Assembly: GCA_026708085.1 (NCBI GenBank)
Contig: JAPOVP010000049.1
Coordinates: 124,001-188,000, forward strand
Direction of reading: 5' to 3'
Length of the DNA: 64,000 nucleotides
DNA from: Caldilineaceae bacterium
GTDB lineage: Bacteria > Chloroflexota > Anaerolineae > Caldilineales > Caldilineaceae
Numbering within the stretch: position 1 is the stretch's first letter; each line of letters opens with the position of its first letter. The notes beneath the pieces were generated by a model. The model saw only the letters and a program-made list of their open reading frames with translations. It did no database searches and had not been told where the DNA came from. The position numbers and the translations under genes are program-made. Shown piece after piece: positions 1 through 8,118 of the stretch.

Positions 1-673
1 TTTCGTCGATGTTGGCGACCATTCCATAGAATTTCGCGCGCTCCTCGTGAGGGGTCAGAGGAAGATATGGATCACTGTAGACGGGGTCAACAAGGTGAGG
101 TGAATGGGGCGCATTGGTCGGAATATAGCAGAAAAACTTTCTCTTCCGGTTACGCTCGATAAATCTCAGCGCCTCCTGGAACCAGACGTCCGTACAGTAA
201 CCCTCGTAGCGCGTGTGTTGCTCCCCGTCCCAGTAGCTGTCATCAAAATAGCTATTGCCCCAGTAGTCAGGAGTCTGCCCGACCCCACCGCCCCCGTGGA
301 CAACCACGGTTTCGAAGCCGCGGTCCTGGGGCCTGTAAGGTGCGTTGTCGCCCAAGTGCCACTTGCCGAAGATCCCGGTGGCATAGCCGCTGCGCTGAAA
401 ATAGTCGGCCATGCTGACTTCGTCGGATCGCAGCAGAGATCGACCTCCTATCGTGTGCCAGACCCCCGTGCTGTTGGCATAGTGACCCGTCAGAAGCCCA
501 GCGCGAGTCGGCGCGCATGTCGGGCCGACGTGGTAGTCGGTCAGTCTGACGCTCGAGGCGTGGAGGGCGTCAAGGTTGGGTGTTCGGACAACTGGGTTGC
601 CGTGACAAGAGAGGTCACCGTAGCCCTGGTCATCGGTCAGGACGAAGACGACGTTTGGCCCTGCTGCGGGCAT
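1..673 (-). CDS. Sulfatase (arylsulfatase-type), N-terminal part, runs off window
   Basis: The minus strand from ATG at 673 reads a type I sulfatase N-terminus of about 224 residues before the window ends. It opens with [16 protein letters not shown], the metal-binding Asp-Asp of the family. The formylglycine signature C-A-P-T-R follows in [14 protein letters not shown], so the catalytic Cys is present. FGKWHLG, the conserved Lys/His region, comes next. The family hydrolyses sulfate esters on sugars or aryl compounds after an anaerobic or FGE-type enzyme converts the Cys to formylglycine. No signal peptide is visible before the first strand, so a cytoplasmic or unannotated export route is possible. 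It ends about 10 bp from a PhyH-type gene on the same strand and could be co-transcribed with it. The C-terminal part is outside the window. Confidence 0.9.
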   Translation of the reverse strand, partial: MPAAGPNVVFVLTDDQGYGDLSCHGNPVVRTPNLDALHASSVRLTDYHVGPTCAPTRAGLLTGHYANSTGVWHTIGGRSLLRSDEVSMADYFQRSGYATGIFGKWHLGDNAPYRPQDRGFETVVVHGGGGVGQTPDYWGNSYFDDSYWDGEQHTRYEGYCTDVWFQEALRFIERNRKRKFFCYIPTNAPHSPHLVDPVYSDPYLPLTPHEERAKFYGMVANIDE

Positions 674-684
674 CACTCAGTACC

Positions 685-1443
685 TCATTGCCATCGCGTC
701 TTGAACTCCCCGAAGTTATTCTCCTCATCCTTTCCTCGAACCAGAACCGGCTTCCAGCGGCCGTCCAATGAGTTGTCCTCGGCCTGCCGCACCGTCGTAG
801 GCACGTAGCGCAGTGTCAAACCGCAGCGCCGCCTTTCAGAGCGGTTCGGCAGACTGCCATGGATGAGTGTGCCGTCGTGAATCGAAATCTGGCCGGCTCG
901 CAGGGGCAGGTCCACAGCTGTCGCCGCCTTTTCCGGAGTAACGTGGACTTCCTGATTGATGCTGAGGAGGTTTCCCGTCTGCTCGGCCTTGCCGTGCTCG
1001 ACGACTCCGGAAACGTGCGTGCCGGGGATCACCTGCATACAGCCGTTCTCCACATCGCTGTCATCGACCGCGTACCAGGCCGTGATCGCCTTCGGCGGTT
1101 CCAGGCCCCAGAATGTCACGTCCTGGTGCCAGGCGACAAAGGCCTCTGCCTCTTCGCCTTCACCGTACTTATTGAAGAAGTGAGTCGCCAGCAACAACAC
1201 ATTCGGGCCCACCAGCGTTTCGATCGCGTCCAGAATCGTGGGATGGGAAGCGAGCCGCCAAATGAACTCCTCCTCAAAGTGGTAATCTATCAGCCCGATC
1301 TGTGCGGTCTCCTTGCCAACACGAGTTTCCAAATCGTCGAATGCCTCCCGATAGCTGGACACTTGGGGCCCGTCGATCACATCGATTGCCGCGATGTATC
1401 CATCGCGCTCATAGGCTGCCACTTGGGCCGGCGAAAAGGTCAT
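685..1443 (-). CDS. Phytanoyl-CoA dioxygenase (PhyH) family protein
   Basis: This 252-residue protein is a probable Fe(II)/2-oxoglutarate-dependent hydroxylase. The metal triad is visible as H106-x-D108 (AWHQDVTFWG) and H195 (LIHGSLPN), followed by the Arg-rich 2-oxoglutarate segment RSERRRCGLTLRYVP. The reading frame is open further upstream to 1539, but ATG at 1443 is preceded by AAGGAGGG at good spacing, so that start is chosen. It lies directly upstream of the sulfatase on the same strand, about 11 bp apart, which suggests co-transcription. The substrate cannot be told: PhyH enzymes hydroxylate a very wide range of small molecules, and expanded PhyH and sulfatase sets are typical of some marine and sponge-associated bacteria. 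Confidence 0.85.
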   Translation of the reverse strand: MTFSPAQVAAYERDGYIAAIDVIDGPQVSSYREAFDDLETRVGKETAQIGLIDYHFEEEFIWRLASHPTILDAIETLVGPNVLLLATHFFNKYGEGEEAEAFVAWHQDVTFWGLEPPKAITAWYAVDDSDVENGCMQVIPGTHVSGVVEHGKAEQTGNLLSINQEVHVTPEKAATAVDLPLRAGQISIHDGTLIHGSLPNRSERRRCGLTLRYVPTTVRQAEDNSLDGRWKPVLVRGKDEENNFGEFKTRWQ

Positions 1444-1616
1444 GATACCCTCCTTGGCGAAATCTGTGTTGGTTTCAGGAGAGGATAACGCCTGTACGCC
1501 GCTATTGCAAGCAGAGAAAAACCTGCTCTTTCGTGCCAACTCCTCCGCACTGTGTTAGACTGAGCGAACAGGAGAATCGGCCCGGACCGGGCCCCATTGC
1601 CAAGGAGAAGAAAGTC

Positions 1617-2042
1617 ATGGCCGAACGAGAAGTCCCGGGTTGGGTGAAGGAACACATTAGCCGCTATCTCGATTCCGACGGCGAAGACGGCCACATTTGG
1701 AACGGCGTTCCAACTTTGCTGCTAACGACCACCGGGCGGCGAAGCGGCAAATCGCGCACTACTCCTCTGATCTACGGCAAAGTTCAAGGTGAGGAGACTT
1801 ACGTAATCGTCGCCTCCCGCGGCGGAGCGACCCACCACCCATCCTGGTATCTGAATCTGGTTGAAACGCCGGAAGTCCAGCTACGAGTTGGCGCTGTTTG
1901 CTTCGATGCCACTTCCCGCACCGCCTCGCCGGACGAGAAGCCGGCGCTTTGGAACATGATGGCGGAGATTTGGCCCGCGTACAACGAGTACCAGGCCAAG
2001 ACTGAACGCGTTATTCCGGTCGTCATTCTGGAAAGGGCTTGA
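1617..2042 (+). CDS. Deazaflavin (F420)-dependent nitroreductase family protein
   Basis: The 141-residue product matches the Ddn/DUF385 nitroreductase fold. GVPTLLLTTTGRRSGKSRTTPL is the typical cofactor-phosphate-binding loop, and VIVASRGGATHHPSWYLNL is the family's second signature. Members bind F420 (some bind FAD or heme) and reduce quinones or nitro compounds. ATG at 1617 is chosen because AAGGAGAA lies just upstream; the open frame begins earlier at 1533 but without signal. It is divergent from the PhyH gene, 173 bp apart. If F420 is the real cofactor, the organism must make it; no F420 biosynthesis gene is in the window. Confidence 0.85.
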   Translation: MAEREVPGWVKEHISRYLDSDGEDGHIWNGVPTLLLTTTGRRSGKSRTTPLIYGKVQGEETYVIVASRGGATHHPSWYLNLVETPEVQLRVGAVCFDATSRTASPDEKPALWNMMAEIWPAYNEYQAKTERVIPVVILERA

Positions 2043-2079
2043 AGAATCTGAACCGCCGCCGCGCCCCAGAGTTGCGAAA

Positions 2080-2892
2080 ATGAGATTTCTTCACGACGAG
2101 GTTGGCTGTGCCGGCTCGTTGGATCTTCCTACCCCTTTCCCGATCCGCACCGTCGAAACCGACAACTACCGTACAAAGACTTTCACGCTCGACCTTAGCT
2201 TGAACGCGCAACCCGGGCAGTTCGTTATGGCCTGGTTGCCCCGTTTCGATGAGAAGCCCTTCTCACTGGTTTCCGCCGACCCCGCAACCCTGATGGTGAC
2301 CGCCGTCGGCCCCTTCACCGAACTACTGCATGCCATGGGTCCAGGTGACCTGCTTTGGATTCGCGGGCCTTTCGGACAGGGCTACCGACTCCCCGGTCCC
2401 GGCCTGCGCGCCGCATTCATAGGGGGCGGTTACGGCGTGGCCCCCCTCCTATGGCTGGCGCGCGCCTGGCGTCGGCAACTGGACGCCCTTACCATCTTCA
2501 TTGGCGCGGGCAAGGCCGACGACCTTCTCTACGTCGACCGCTTTTCCGACCTGAGAGGAGATAAGATAATCGAAGCGGCTGCATTCGAAGTGCTCACCTG
2601 TACCGAGGACGGCAGCGCAGGGTTTAAGGGACGAGTCACCGATCTTCTGGCAGAATCCTTGACTTCAGAAGGGTCCGACCTGTTGTGCGCCTGCGGACCA
2701 CACGGCATGCTCACCGCCATCGACCGCCTGGGCCAAAGTCACGGCGTGCCCCGTCAGCTTTCGTGGGAGGCCTATATGCGCTGCGCGGTAGGGATCTGCG
2801 GTTCCTGCGAACTGAAGGGCAGTGTCCTCTGTCTGGACGGACCCGTCCTGGAACATGGGCAACTCGAAAGCGCGGGAAGACTTGCCAGGTGA
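2080..2892 (+). CDS. Dihydroorotate dehydrogenase electron transfer subunit-like (PyrK-type) iron-sulfur flavoprotein
   Basis: The 270-residue protein has the ferredoxin-reductase layout of PyrK. Residues about 20-105 form the FAD-binding barrel with KPFSLVS at 59-65. Residues about 110-210 form the NAD-binding domain with GGGYGVAPL and CGPHGM. At the C-terminus four cysteines (C235, C240, C243, C251 in RCAVGICGSC...CLDG) bind a 2Fe-2S cluster. In the known complex PyrK passes electrons from PyrD to NAD+. No pyrD or other pyrimidine gene is nearby, so the redox partner is unknown and another oxidoreductase is possible. It follows the nitroreductase by 37 bp, so the two may be co-transcribed. 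Its ribosome binding site is weak. Confidence 0.8.
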   Translation: MRFLHDEVGCAGSLDLPTPFPIRTVETDNYRTKTFTLDLSLNAQPGQFVMAWLPRFDEKPFSLVSADPATLMVTAVGPFTELLHAMGPGDLLWIRGPFGQGYRLPGPGLRAAFIGGGYGVAPLLWLARAWRRQLDALTIFIGAGKADDLLYVDRFSDLRGDKIIEAAAFEVLTCTEDGSAGFKGRVTDLLAESLTSEGSDLLCACGPHGMLTAIDRLGQSHGVPRQLSWEAYMRCAVGICGSCELKGSVLCLDGPVLEHGQLESAGRLAR

Positions 2893-2904
2893 TTGGGAAC
2901 CCTA

Positions 2905-3960
2905 CTACTGAGATAGCCGTCGCGGCGTCACCTCAGAGGCGGCCGGCACGCCGTGAGCGGGAGTCGCATTAAGAATACCGTCAAGAACTGCGGCCGCGAC
3001 GACCTCCGCGGCAACTGCACCCAGGAGGCTGAGCTCGAATTGGACGTCGAGTGCACACGTCGCCAAGGCGAACAGGCAGTCGCCGTCGTAGAGTGTATGC
3101 GCAGGTCTGGTTGAACGGCTAACACCGGTCTGGGCCATCTGCGCCAACTTGGTTGCCTCCATCTTAGAGAGGCTGAGATTCGTAGCAATAACGCCGATTG
3201 TCGTGTTTTCCTGAAAGGGGGAACGCTTTCCCACTTCTGGGTCGACGGTCGTAAAGGAGGCCGGATTGGAATCCGTTCGTTGCCGTCGGAAAAGGTAGGA
3301 GTCGAAACGGGCTGCAGTTGCGGAAAGACTGTCCACCAGTCCGCCGCTCACAGGATCAAGGGCCCCGGCCACCAGCTCTGCCCGCAAGGGGTCGACGATG
3401 TCCCCAATTGCATTTACCACCATCAGCGCTGAAACCACAACGCCGCCGGGCAAGGACGCTGATGCCTGACCCAAACCGCCGCGCATGCACTGCTCGGCGC
3501 CCAGCAGTTTCCCAACGGTGCAACCGACCCCTGCCCCGACCGATCCGCGGCTTGCTTCCTCTTCCGTGGCCGCCTGACAGGCAACGAAGGCATCTTCCTG
3601 TGTAGGATATACTGTCGATCCGCCAAAACCCAGGTCGTACACAATGGCAGCCGTTACTATCGGCACCGGTGCGGCCGGTGTATACCAGCCATAGCCTCGC
3701 CCTGACAGCCACTTGACGACGCCATGCGCCGCCCCAAGCCCATAGGCCGAGCCGCCGCTCAGAAGGACGCCGTGAACGCGGTCCACGCGGTTTACCGGAT
3801 CAAGCAGAGCTATCTCCCGCGTCCCCGGGGCCGAGCCGCGCACGTCTACACCGCCGCAACTCCCTTCAGGCGTCAGCACAACAGTACAGCCGGTTCCATG
3901 AACGGAATCCGACCAGTGGCCGACCAAAATGCCCTGAACGTCGGTCAGCGCACTATTCAC
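2905..3960 (-). CDS. P1 family (S58, DmpA-like) peptidase
   Basis: This 351-residue protein belongs to the P1 self-processing Ntn-type hydrolases (DmpA aminopeptidase, BapA, NylC). It carries the SGGSAYGLGAAHGV and VGAGVGCTVGK segments. The autocleavage site is ENTTIGVIATN, with cleavage expected between N252 and the nucleophile T253. Most homologues use Ser or Thr here. The start is GTG at 3960, inside the 3' end of the SufE-like gene with an 8-bp overlap, so translational coupling is likely. Known activities are D/L-aminopeptidase, beta-aminopeptidase and nylon-oligomer hydrolase; which applies cannot be decided. It is convergent with the PyrK-like gene. Confidence 0.88.
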   Translation of the reverse strand: MNSALTDVQGILVGHWSDSVHGTGCTVVLTPEGSCGGVDVRGSAPGTREIALLDPVNRVDRVHGVLLSGGSAYGLGAAHGVVKWLSGRGYGWYTPAAPVPIVTAAIVYDLGFGGSTVYPTQEDAFVACQAATEEEASRGSVGAGVGCTVGKLLGAEQCMRGGLGQASASLPGGVVVSALMVVNAIGDIVDPLRAELVAGALDPVSGGLVDSLSATAARFDSYLFRRQRTDSNPASFTTVDPEVGKRSPFQENTTIGVIATNLSLSKMEATKLAQMAQTGVSRSTRPAHTLYDGDCLFALATCALDVQFELSLLGAVAAEVVAAAVLDGILNATPAHGVPAASEVTPRRLSQ

Positions 3961-4420
3961 TTTTGGCCATTTTGGCTGTGACTTGCCTCTTCAGATAGGC
4001 CATGAGGACATGCAAGCCGCGTATTCGCTGCGGTGAAATCGCTTCGTGCAGACCCAGCAGATAGTGAATGTCGTCCGGCGTATGCAACACTGTGTCGGGC
4101 GTAGCTCGTTCCAACCCTTCCTGGACTATCGCTGCATAGCCCCGGACCGTAGGCGACTCTTTGGGCACGTCGATGTAGACGTGCACTCCGGCATCTACGA
4201 TGTCAGTGAATACAAATATCGGTGTCTGACATTCATGGACCTGCTCCATCTGGTCGCGGGCGTCGTGAAGAAAGCCGGGAAGGTCCGGCATGCCCATAGC
4301 GAAATCGAGGAGAGACTCCAGCCGCTCCCGCGGCTCCATGCTGCGAAAGTCCTCGATGATCGCTCGCAGAGGCGGTGGAGTCCGGTCAATCTTTTCTTCA
4401 AGTGTGAGGTCGAAATCCAT
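3953..4420 (-). CDS. SufE-like iron-sulfur assembly protein
   Basis: The 155-residue product has the SufE fold signature. ERLESLLDFAMGMPDLP comes first, followed by VHECQTPIFVF, where C64 matches the sulfur-accepting cysteine of SufE. SufE takes persulfide from the SufS desulfurase and passes it to the SufBCD scaffold in the cytoplasm. No suf gene is adjacent. The gene instead overlaps the 5' end of the P1 peptidase by 8 bp, an unusual pairing that says little about function. ATG at 4420 starts at a plausible length for the family (about 140-150 residues). Confidence 0.88.
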   Translation of the reverse strand: MDFDLTLEEKIDRTPPPLRAIIEDFRSMEPRERLESLLDFAMGMPDLPGFLHDARDQMEQVHECQTPIFVFTDIVDAGVHVYIDVPKESPTVRGYAAIVQEGLERATPDTVLHTPDDIHYLLGLHEAISPQRIRGLHVLMAYLKRQVTAKMAKSE

Positions 4421-4476
4421 CAGTCAGGGGTTGCGCTCTTGTCAGAACTGTTCTCGACTGGGCGCAGTCTTCATAT

Positions 4477-4674
4477 CTATTTTGAGCGTTTCAAGACCGG
4501 TAGGCCGTTCTTGCTCTCGGACACTTCGTAGCCATCCGGAACTGCCTCCAGCGAGCCCTCCTTCTCTTCCTTGGCAAAGAAGTACAGGGTCTGTTGTCGA
4601 CCGTTACGCAACGTCGTTTCCTTTGAATGCAGATAGTACGTTCTGCCCTTGGAGTTCGTGTGCGCATACGCCAT
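4477..4674 (-). CDS. Small conserved hypothetical protein (65 aa)
   Basis: The product starts MAYAHTNSKGRTYYLHSKET and ends GLPVLKRSK. This short lysine-rich form, with a TYYLH strand and a LYFFAK strand, resembles small proteins of unknown function that I recall from several bacterial phyla. ATG at 4674 is preferred over the in-frame ATG at 4695 because AAAGGAG sits 9-10 bases upstream of it. A putative promoter lies at 4799-4826 with a leader of about 125 bases. It stands between the SufE-like and methyltransferase genes, all on the minus strand. No function is proposed. Confidence 0.7.
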   Translation of the reverse strand: MAYAHTNSKGRTYYLHSKETTLRNGRQQTLYFFAKEEKEGSLEAVPDGYEVSESKNGLPVLKRSK

Positions 4675-4798
4675 GTTTTGATGCTCCTTTTCCAAACTAC
4701 AAAATCCAGTTTCCTCTACCAGGTCGCAGGAGTCCAGCCATCCAAAGACCAGAACGTCGATGCGAACCAGGTGAACTGTACCACATACAGTTAGTTAA

Positions 4799-4826
4799 AT
4801 TGTAATTCAGCTTTCCAAAACCGCAA
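4799..4826 (-). promoter_or_regulatory. Putative promoter for the small gene at 4477-4674
   Basis: On the minus strand TTGCGG (4821-4826) and TACAAT (4799-4804) are separated by 16 bases. Transcription would start about 120 bases before the ATG at 4674. The -35 match is partial, so this is a moderate prediction. Confidence 0.4.
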
Positions 4827-4842
4827 AAAACGCAACTATACC

Positions 4843-5646
4843 TTACTTCAAATCGTGAACCTTCACGGCCCGGGAAGCCATGTAGGTGTCCGTATAGTCC
4901 GCCGGCGGCTGTCCCTCCCACCGGTCTTCGAAAAAGTCGGTAATCACAAACCCGGCATCCAACTGGCCCCCAATCTGATCGGTTAATGTGTGTCCAAACT
5001 CAAGGGCCTCGCCCGCACGAATATATGAAGCCCTCTCCGCCTCGGAGATGCTCGTGAGGTCCGAATAAGGGAGTTTGTGGCGTACCTCCAGGACTCCCTC
5101 ATCGATCTTCGTCTGGTCGAACAAGTAGAGGACAGGGTTGACAAAGCCCGCCATCAGCACGCCCCCTCGCTTGAGCACGCGTGCGCACTCTCTCCAGACC
5201 GGGCGCACATCGGGTAGGAACAGGTTCGAACAGGGATGGACGATCAGGTCGAACATCCCGTCCGAGAAAGCGGACAGATCCTGCATGTCGCCTTCCACGG
5301 TCACCAGCTTAAGACCCTCACGCTCAGCGACATGTCGGTCCTGTGCCAGCTGGCGCGGAGATATGTCCAATACCGTAACCTTCGCGCCGGCGCTTTCGCC
5401 GGCAGCAGCCAGCACAGGACCTTGTTGACCTCCCCCTGAAGCCAGGCACAGGATCTCAGCATCTCTGAAATCAGGGAACCATCCTCGCGGCACTGTCTTC
5501 GTCGGCGTGAGAACAATTTCCCAGCTTCCGCGACGTGCCGCAGCTACCTTTTCCCTGCTAACCGGAACCGTCCATCTGCTCTTTCGATCGACCGCTCTGT
5601 CCCATGCGTTTCGGTTAATGGATTGGACTTTCCCAGATCCCTCCAT
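4843..5646 (-). CDS. Class I SAM-dependent methyltransferase
   Basis: The protein (about 267 residues from ATG 5646) has the Rossmann SAM-binding motif [19 protein letters not shown], then [11 protein letters not shown] (motif II) and [16 protein letters not shown] (motif IV), followed by [13 protein letters not shown]. The N-terminal [16 protein letters not shown] segment is typical of a subfamily of small-molecule methyltransferases with unknown substrate. Several in-frame starts exist (5718, 5670, 5667, 5646). 5646 is chosen because AGGCGA lies just upstream and the conserved region begins 10 residues in, but this is uncertain. The upstream XdhC gene ends at 5715 on the same strand. Confidence 0.85.
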   Translation of the reverse strand: MEGSGKVQSINRNAWDRAVDRKSRWTVPVSREKVAAARRGSWEIVLTPTKTVPRGWFPDFRDAEILCLASGGGQQGPVLAAAGESAGAKVTVLDISPRQLAQDRHVAEREGLKLVTVEGDMQDLSAFSDGMFDLIVHPCSNLFLPDVRPVWRECARVLKRGGVLMAGFVNPVLYLFDQTKIDEGVLEVRHKLPYSDLTSISEAERASYIRAGEALEFGHTLTDQIGGQLDAGFVITDFFEDRWEGQPPADYTDTYMASRAVKVHDLK

Positions 5647-5714
5647 CGATTTCGCCTGACACTCCATCATACATGGACCGGAAGGCCGCGGTCGCGCCCG
5701 CGTCCAGCCCGGGG

Positions 5715-6572
5715 TCACATTTCTTTACGACCCTTAAGTCTCCTTGTCGCCCGGCTCCTGCGTTCGATTCGCTCCCGCTGAATCTGTTCGCTCAATCCTG
5801 GAAGCGGCCCTTCCCGCAAGACGCATATGATCTCGGCCATGATGCAAACTGCAATCTCAGCCGGCGTAATCGCCCCAATGTCTATACCGATCGGCGCCCG
5901 AACGCGATCGAAATTCGATGCCGGTATGTTCTGTTCGCTTTCGAGGAGCTCAAACACCGCGCGAATGCGCCGGCGGCTCCCGATCATGCCCAGGTAGGCA
6001 ATCGGATCGTCCAGAACTTCCAGCAAACAGTCGATATCGTGTTGGTGACCTCTCGTCACCAGGACAATATATGTGTCACTGTCGAACGCCCTGTTGCCCT
6101 GCCTCAGTTCCACCAGTGCCGGCCTGAATGGACCCGCAACTACGTGGTCGGCGCTGGGAAAGCGGGAAACATGGGCGTACTGTGGGCGATCGTCGATGAT
6201 AGTAACCAGGAAGTCGCACGACTTCGCGATCGAGGCCAGTGGGATGGCAATGTGGCCTGCACCGGCAATAATCAGATGAGGGGGCCTGGCCTGGACCTCT
6301 ACAAATACCGAAAAACTCCCATCTTCTTCCTTGTAGTGAAAATGTTCGTGTCGCTTGCGCGCAATGGCCAGCCGCCCATCACGGAGCACTCCGTCCAACT
6401 GCCCACCCAGACTCAGATCTCCAATAGGGCGCCTTTCAGGTTCGGGCCACAATACAGCGTTAGTGCCTACCGCCTTCGCGTAGGCGCCTGCCCCCGCGGT
6501 CACCGTGACAAGTGCAACGGCTTCTCTCTTTTCTATCGCCTTTAGAAGCGTGTTGAGCAACTCTTCCTGCAT
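5715..6572 (-). CDS. XdhC-family molybdenum hydroxylase maturation protein (degenerate N-domain)
   Basis: The 285-residue protein has an XdhC/CoxI-like N-terminal region (about 1-75) and a complete C-terminal Rossmann domain starting at [14 protein letters not shown] (100-112), then [10 protein letters not shown] and [15 protein letters not shown], hallmarks of XdhC_C. XdhC proteins bind and sulfurate Mo-cofactor for xanthine-dehydrogenase-type enzymes. In the N-domain the usual GGGCxE motif is replaced by LGGQLDG, so the conserved cysteine is missing. ATG at 6572 with AGGA upstream is chosen; the open frame runs back to 6803 without family similarity. The cysteine-bearing partner is at 7594-7989. 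Confidence 0.85.
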   Translation of the reverse strand: MQEELLNTLLKAIEKREAVALVTVTAGAGAYAKAVGTNAVLWPEPERRPIGDLSLGGQLDGVLRDGRLAIARKRHEHFHYKEEDGSFSVFVEVQARPPHLIIAGAGHIAIPLASIAKSCDFLVTIIDDRPQYAHVSRFPSADHVVAGPFRPALVELRQGNRAFDSDTYIVLVTRGHQHDIDCLLEVLDDPIAYLGMIGSRRRIRAVFELLESEQNIPASNFDRVRAPIGIDIGAITPAEIAVCIMAEIICVLREGPLPGLSEQIQRERIERRSRATRRLKGRKEM

Positions 6573-6668
6573 AATTCCTGAGTGACGTCCTGTGAATTCG
6601 GCTCGGTTGACGGCTGGCACGATCTGCCCTACTGTATGCGCTCCTCGGATCTGCACATGCCGTGCCGT

Positions 6669-6697
6669 TAGACACGTCCCACTCCAGATGCTAGAAT
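6669..6697 (+). promoter_or_regulatory. Putative terC promoter
   Basis: TAGACA (6669-6674) and TAGAAT (6692-6697) are spaced 17 bases apart, giving an 80-base leader before ATG 6786. The leader ends in a stem (CCCTGCC...GGCAGGG, about 6747-6767) just before AAGGAG. I compared the leader with the yybP-ykoY manganese riboswitch that often precedes terC and did not find its conserved core. Confidence 0.4.
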
Positions 6698-6785
6698 CCG
6701 ACACGTACCCTGATACGGAAATACCTATGCAGTCGCATAGATTGGGCCCTGCCTGACGCCGGCAGGGCAAGGAGTAGACTGCCCC

Positions 6786-7568
6786 ATGGCTGAAATCTTC
6801 CAAGCTGAGAACCTGGTAGCCCTGCTAACTCTAGTTCTGCTCGAAATCGTTCTCGGCATTGACAATGTCATCTTTATCGCCATTCTGAGCGGCAAGCTGC
6901 CCCAAAGCCAGCAGGCAAGGGCGCGCTCAACCGGAATCGCGCTGGCGGTCATTGCCCGCATCGTCCTGCTTTTCAGCATCGCCTGGATCATGCGGTTGAC
7001 CTACCCGCTGTTCTCACTGTTCGAACATGAATTGTCAGGCCGCGACCTGATACTTCTCGTCGGCGGACTGTTCCTGATCGGCAAGAGCACATTTGAGATT
7101 CATGAAAAGCTCGAAGCCGCCGGCCATGACCGCAAAACACAGGCGACGGCAACCTTCGCCTCCGTCATTGCCCAAATCATCCTCATTGACCTCGTCTTTT
7201 CGCTCGACTCGGTAATTACGGCTGTGGGAATCTCAGGGAATCTTTGGGTGATGGTGCCCGCCGTAGTCGTAGCGGCTGCGGTAATGTTGTTGTTTGCCGG
7301 CCAAATCAGCTCCTACGTCGAACGCCATCCTACCATGAAGATACTGGCGCTGGCCTTTCTGATTCTGATCGGTTTTCTGCTTGTATTGGAAGGTTGGCTC
7401 CACGAAGCGGTTGAGGAGCTTCATATCAAAAACTATGCCTATTTCGCCATGGCCTTCTCGCTGGCCGTCGAAATGATCAACTTGCGGGTTCGAGAGAAGT
7501 CTCAGCCCGTGCACCTGCATAGCCGCATCCCGGCTCCCAATTCAGACCGGGAGGGCCAGCCCGAGTAA
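6786..7568 (+). CDS. TerC family integral membrane protein
   Basis: The 260-residue protein has the TerC layout. The first helix carries EIVLGIDNVIFIAILS, with the conserved acidic residues of the family. A later helix pair carries IDLVFSLDSVITAVGI. About seven to eight hydrophobic segments are present, ending in a short polar tail. TerC/Alx-type proteins are linked to manganese or calcium handling and to metallation of exported enzymes. It is on the opposite strand to the XdhC and MobA-like genes that flank it. AAGGAG about ten bases before the ATG supports the start. Confidence 0.9.
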   Translation: MAEIFQAENLVALLTLVLLEIVLGIDNVIFIAILSGKLPQSQQARARSTGIALAVIARIVLLFSIAWIMRLTYPLFSLFEHELSGRDLILLVGGLFLIGKSTFEIHEKLEAAGHDRKTQATATFASVIAQIILIDLVFSLDSVITAVGISGNLWVMVPAVVVAAAVMLLFAGQISSYVERHPTMKILALAFLILIGFLLVLEGWLHEAVEELHIKNYAYFAMAFSLAVEMINLRVREKSQPVHLHSRIPAPNSDREGQPE

Positions 7569-7593
7569 GGGCAGAGCGCCGGCTTGATACCTG

Positions 7594-7989
7594 TCACTCT
7601 GCCGCTGCGGCACTGGCCGCGCTTGCCGAAGAGTCGCTGCTGCCGGCCCCCTCCCAGCGCTCAACGAAGACATCCATTACGCCGCCGCACACGCCCAGAC
7701 TGTTCATGGAAATGTCTTCAGTCAGGTCAACGTGAACAGTACGAGGTATCCCGTCATGGATCACATCCAGCCCGGCCCGAATCACATCGGCCTCCCCGCA
7801 GCCGCCGCCTACCGTTCCCGCGTGCCGGCCAAGCGGGTGAATGACCATCTTCGCGCCCACTTCCCTCGGCACTGACCCCCGGGCGTCAACGATCGTGGCC
7901 ACGGCGACAGCCTGCTCCTCTTCCAGCATTTCCTTCAGATAGTGGTAAAGTGTCGCGGTCAAGGTCTTCCCATTCCTTCCTGCCCCCAT
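7594..7989 (-). CDS. Short XdhC/CoxI N-domain protein
   Basis: This 131-residue protein contains only the XdhC_CoxI domain. VATIVDARGSVPREVGAKMVIHP and AGTVGGGCGEADVI are both intact, so the conserved Cys missing from the longer paralogue (5715-6572) is present here. The Rossmann domain is absent and the protein ends in a low-complexity Ser/Ala tail. Such one-domain proteins pair with a separate XdhC_C protein in other genomes. The start is uncertain: ATG 7989 is the longest, but a TTG about 20 bases in, with GGAAGGA upstream, is also plausible. It lies 129 bp downstream of the MobA-like gene on the same strand. Confidence 0.82.
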   Translation of the reverse strand: MGAGRNGKTLTATLYHYLKEMLEEEQAVAVATIVDARGSVPREVGAKMVIHPLGRHAGTVGGGCGEADVIRAGLDVIHDGIPRTVHVDLTEDISMNSLGVCGGVMDVFVERWEGAGSSDSSASAASAAAAE

Positions 7990-8118
7990 TCAGGGCCGCG
8001 TCATGTGAGCGAATTTCAAATACTTTCAAGCCACCACAAACGTCGGTCCAGTACCTGGTATTCGATCGAGCGCAGGCCGGTCCGCCTCTCTTTAAACCCA
8101 AGCCCTCGGCTTCGACGA

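Noticed and set aside
104..808. Plus-strand 234-codon ORF at the left edge
   Set aside because: The minus strand there encodes a clear sulfatase with all motifs; the plus frame has none.
6573..6785. Manganese (yybP-ykoY) riboswitch before terC
   Set aside because: A stem is present near the ATG but the conserved core sequences of the motif were not found in the 213-bp leader.
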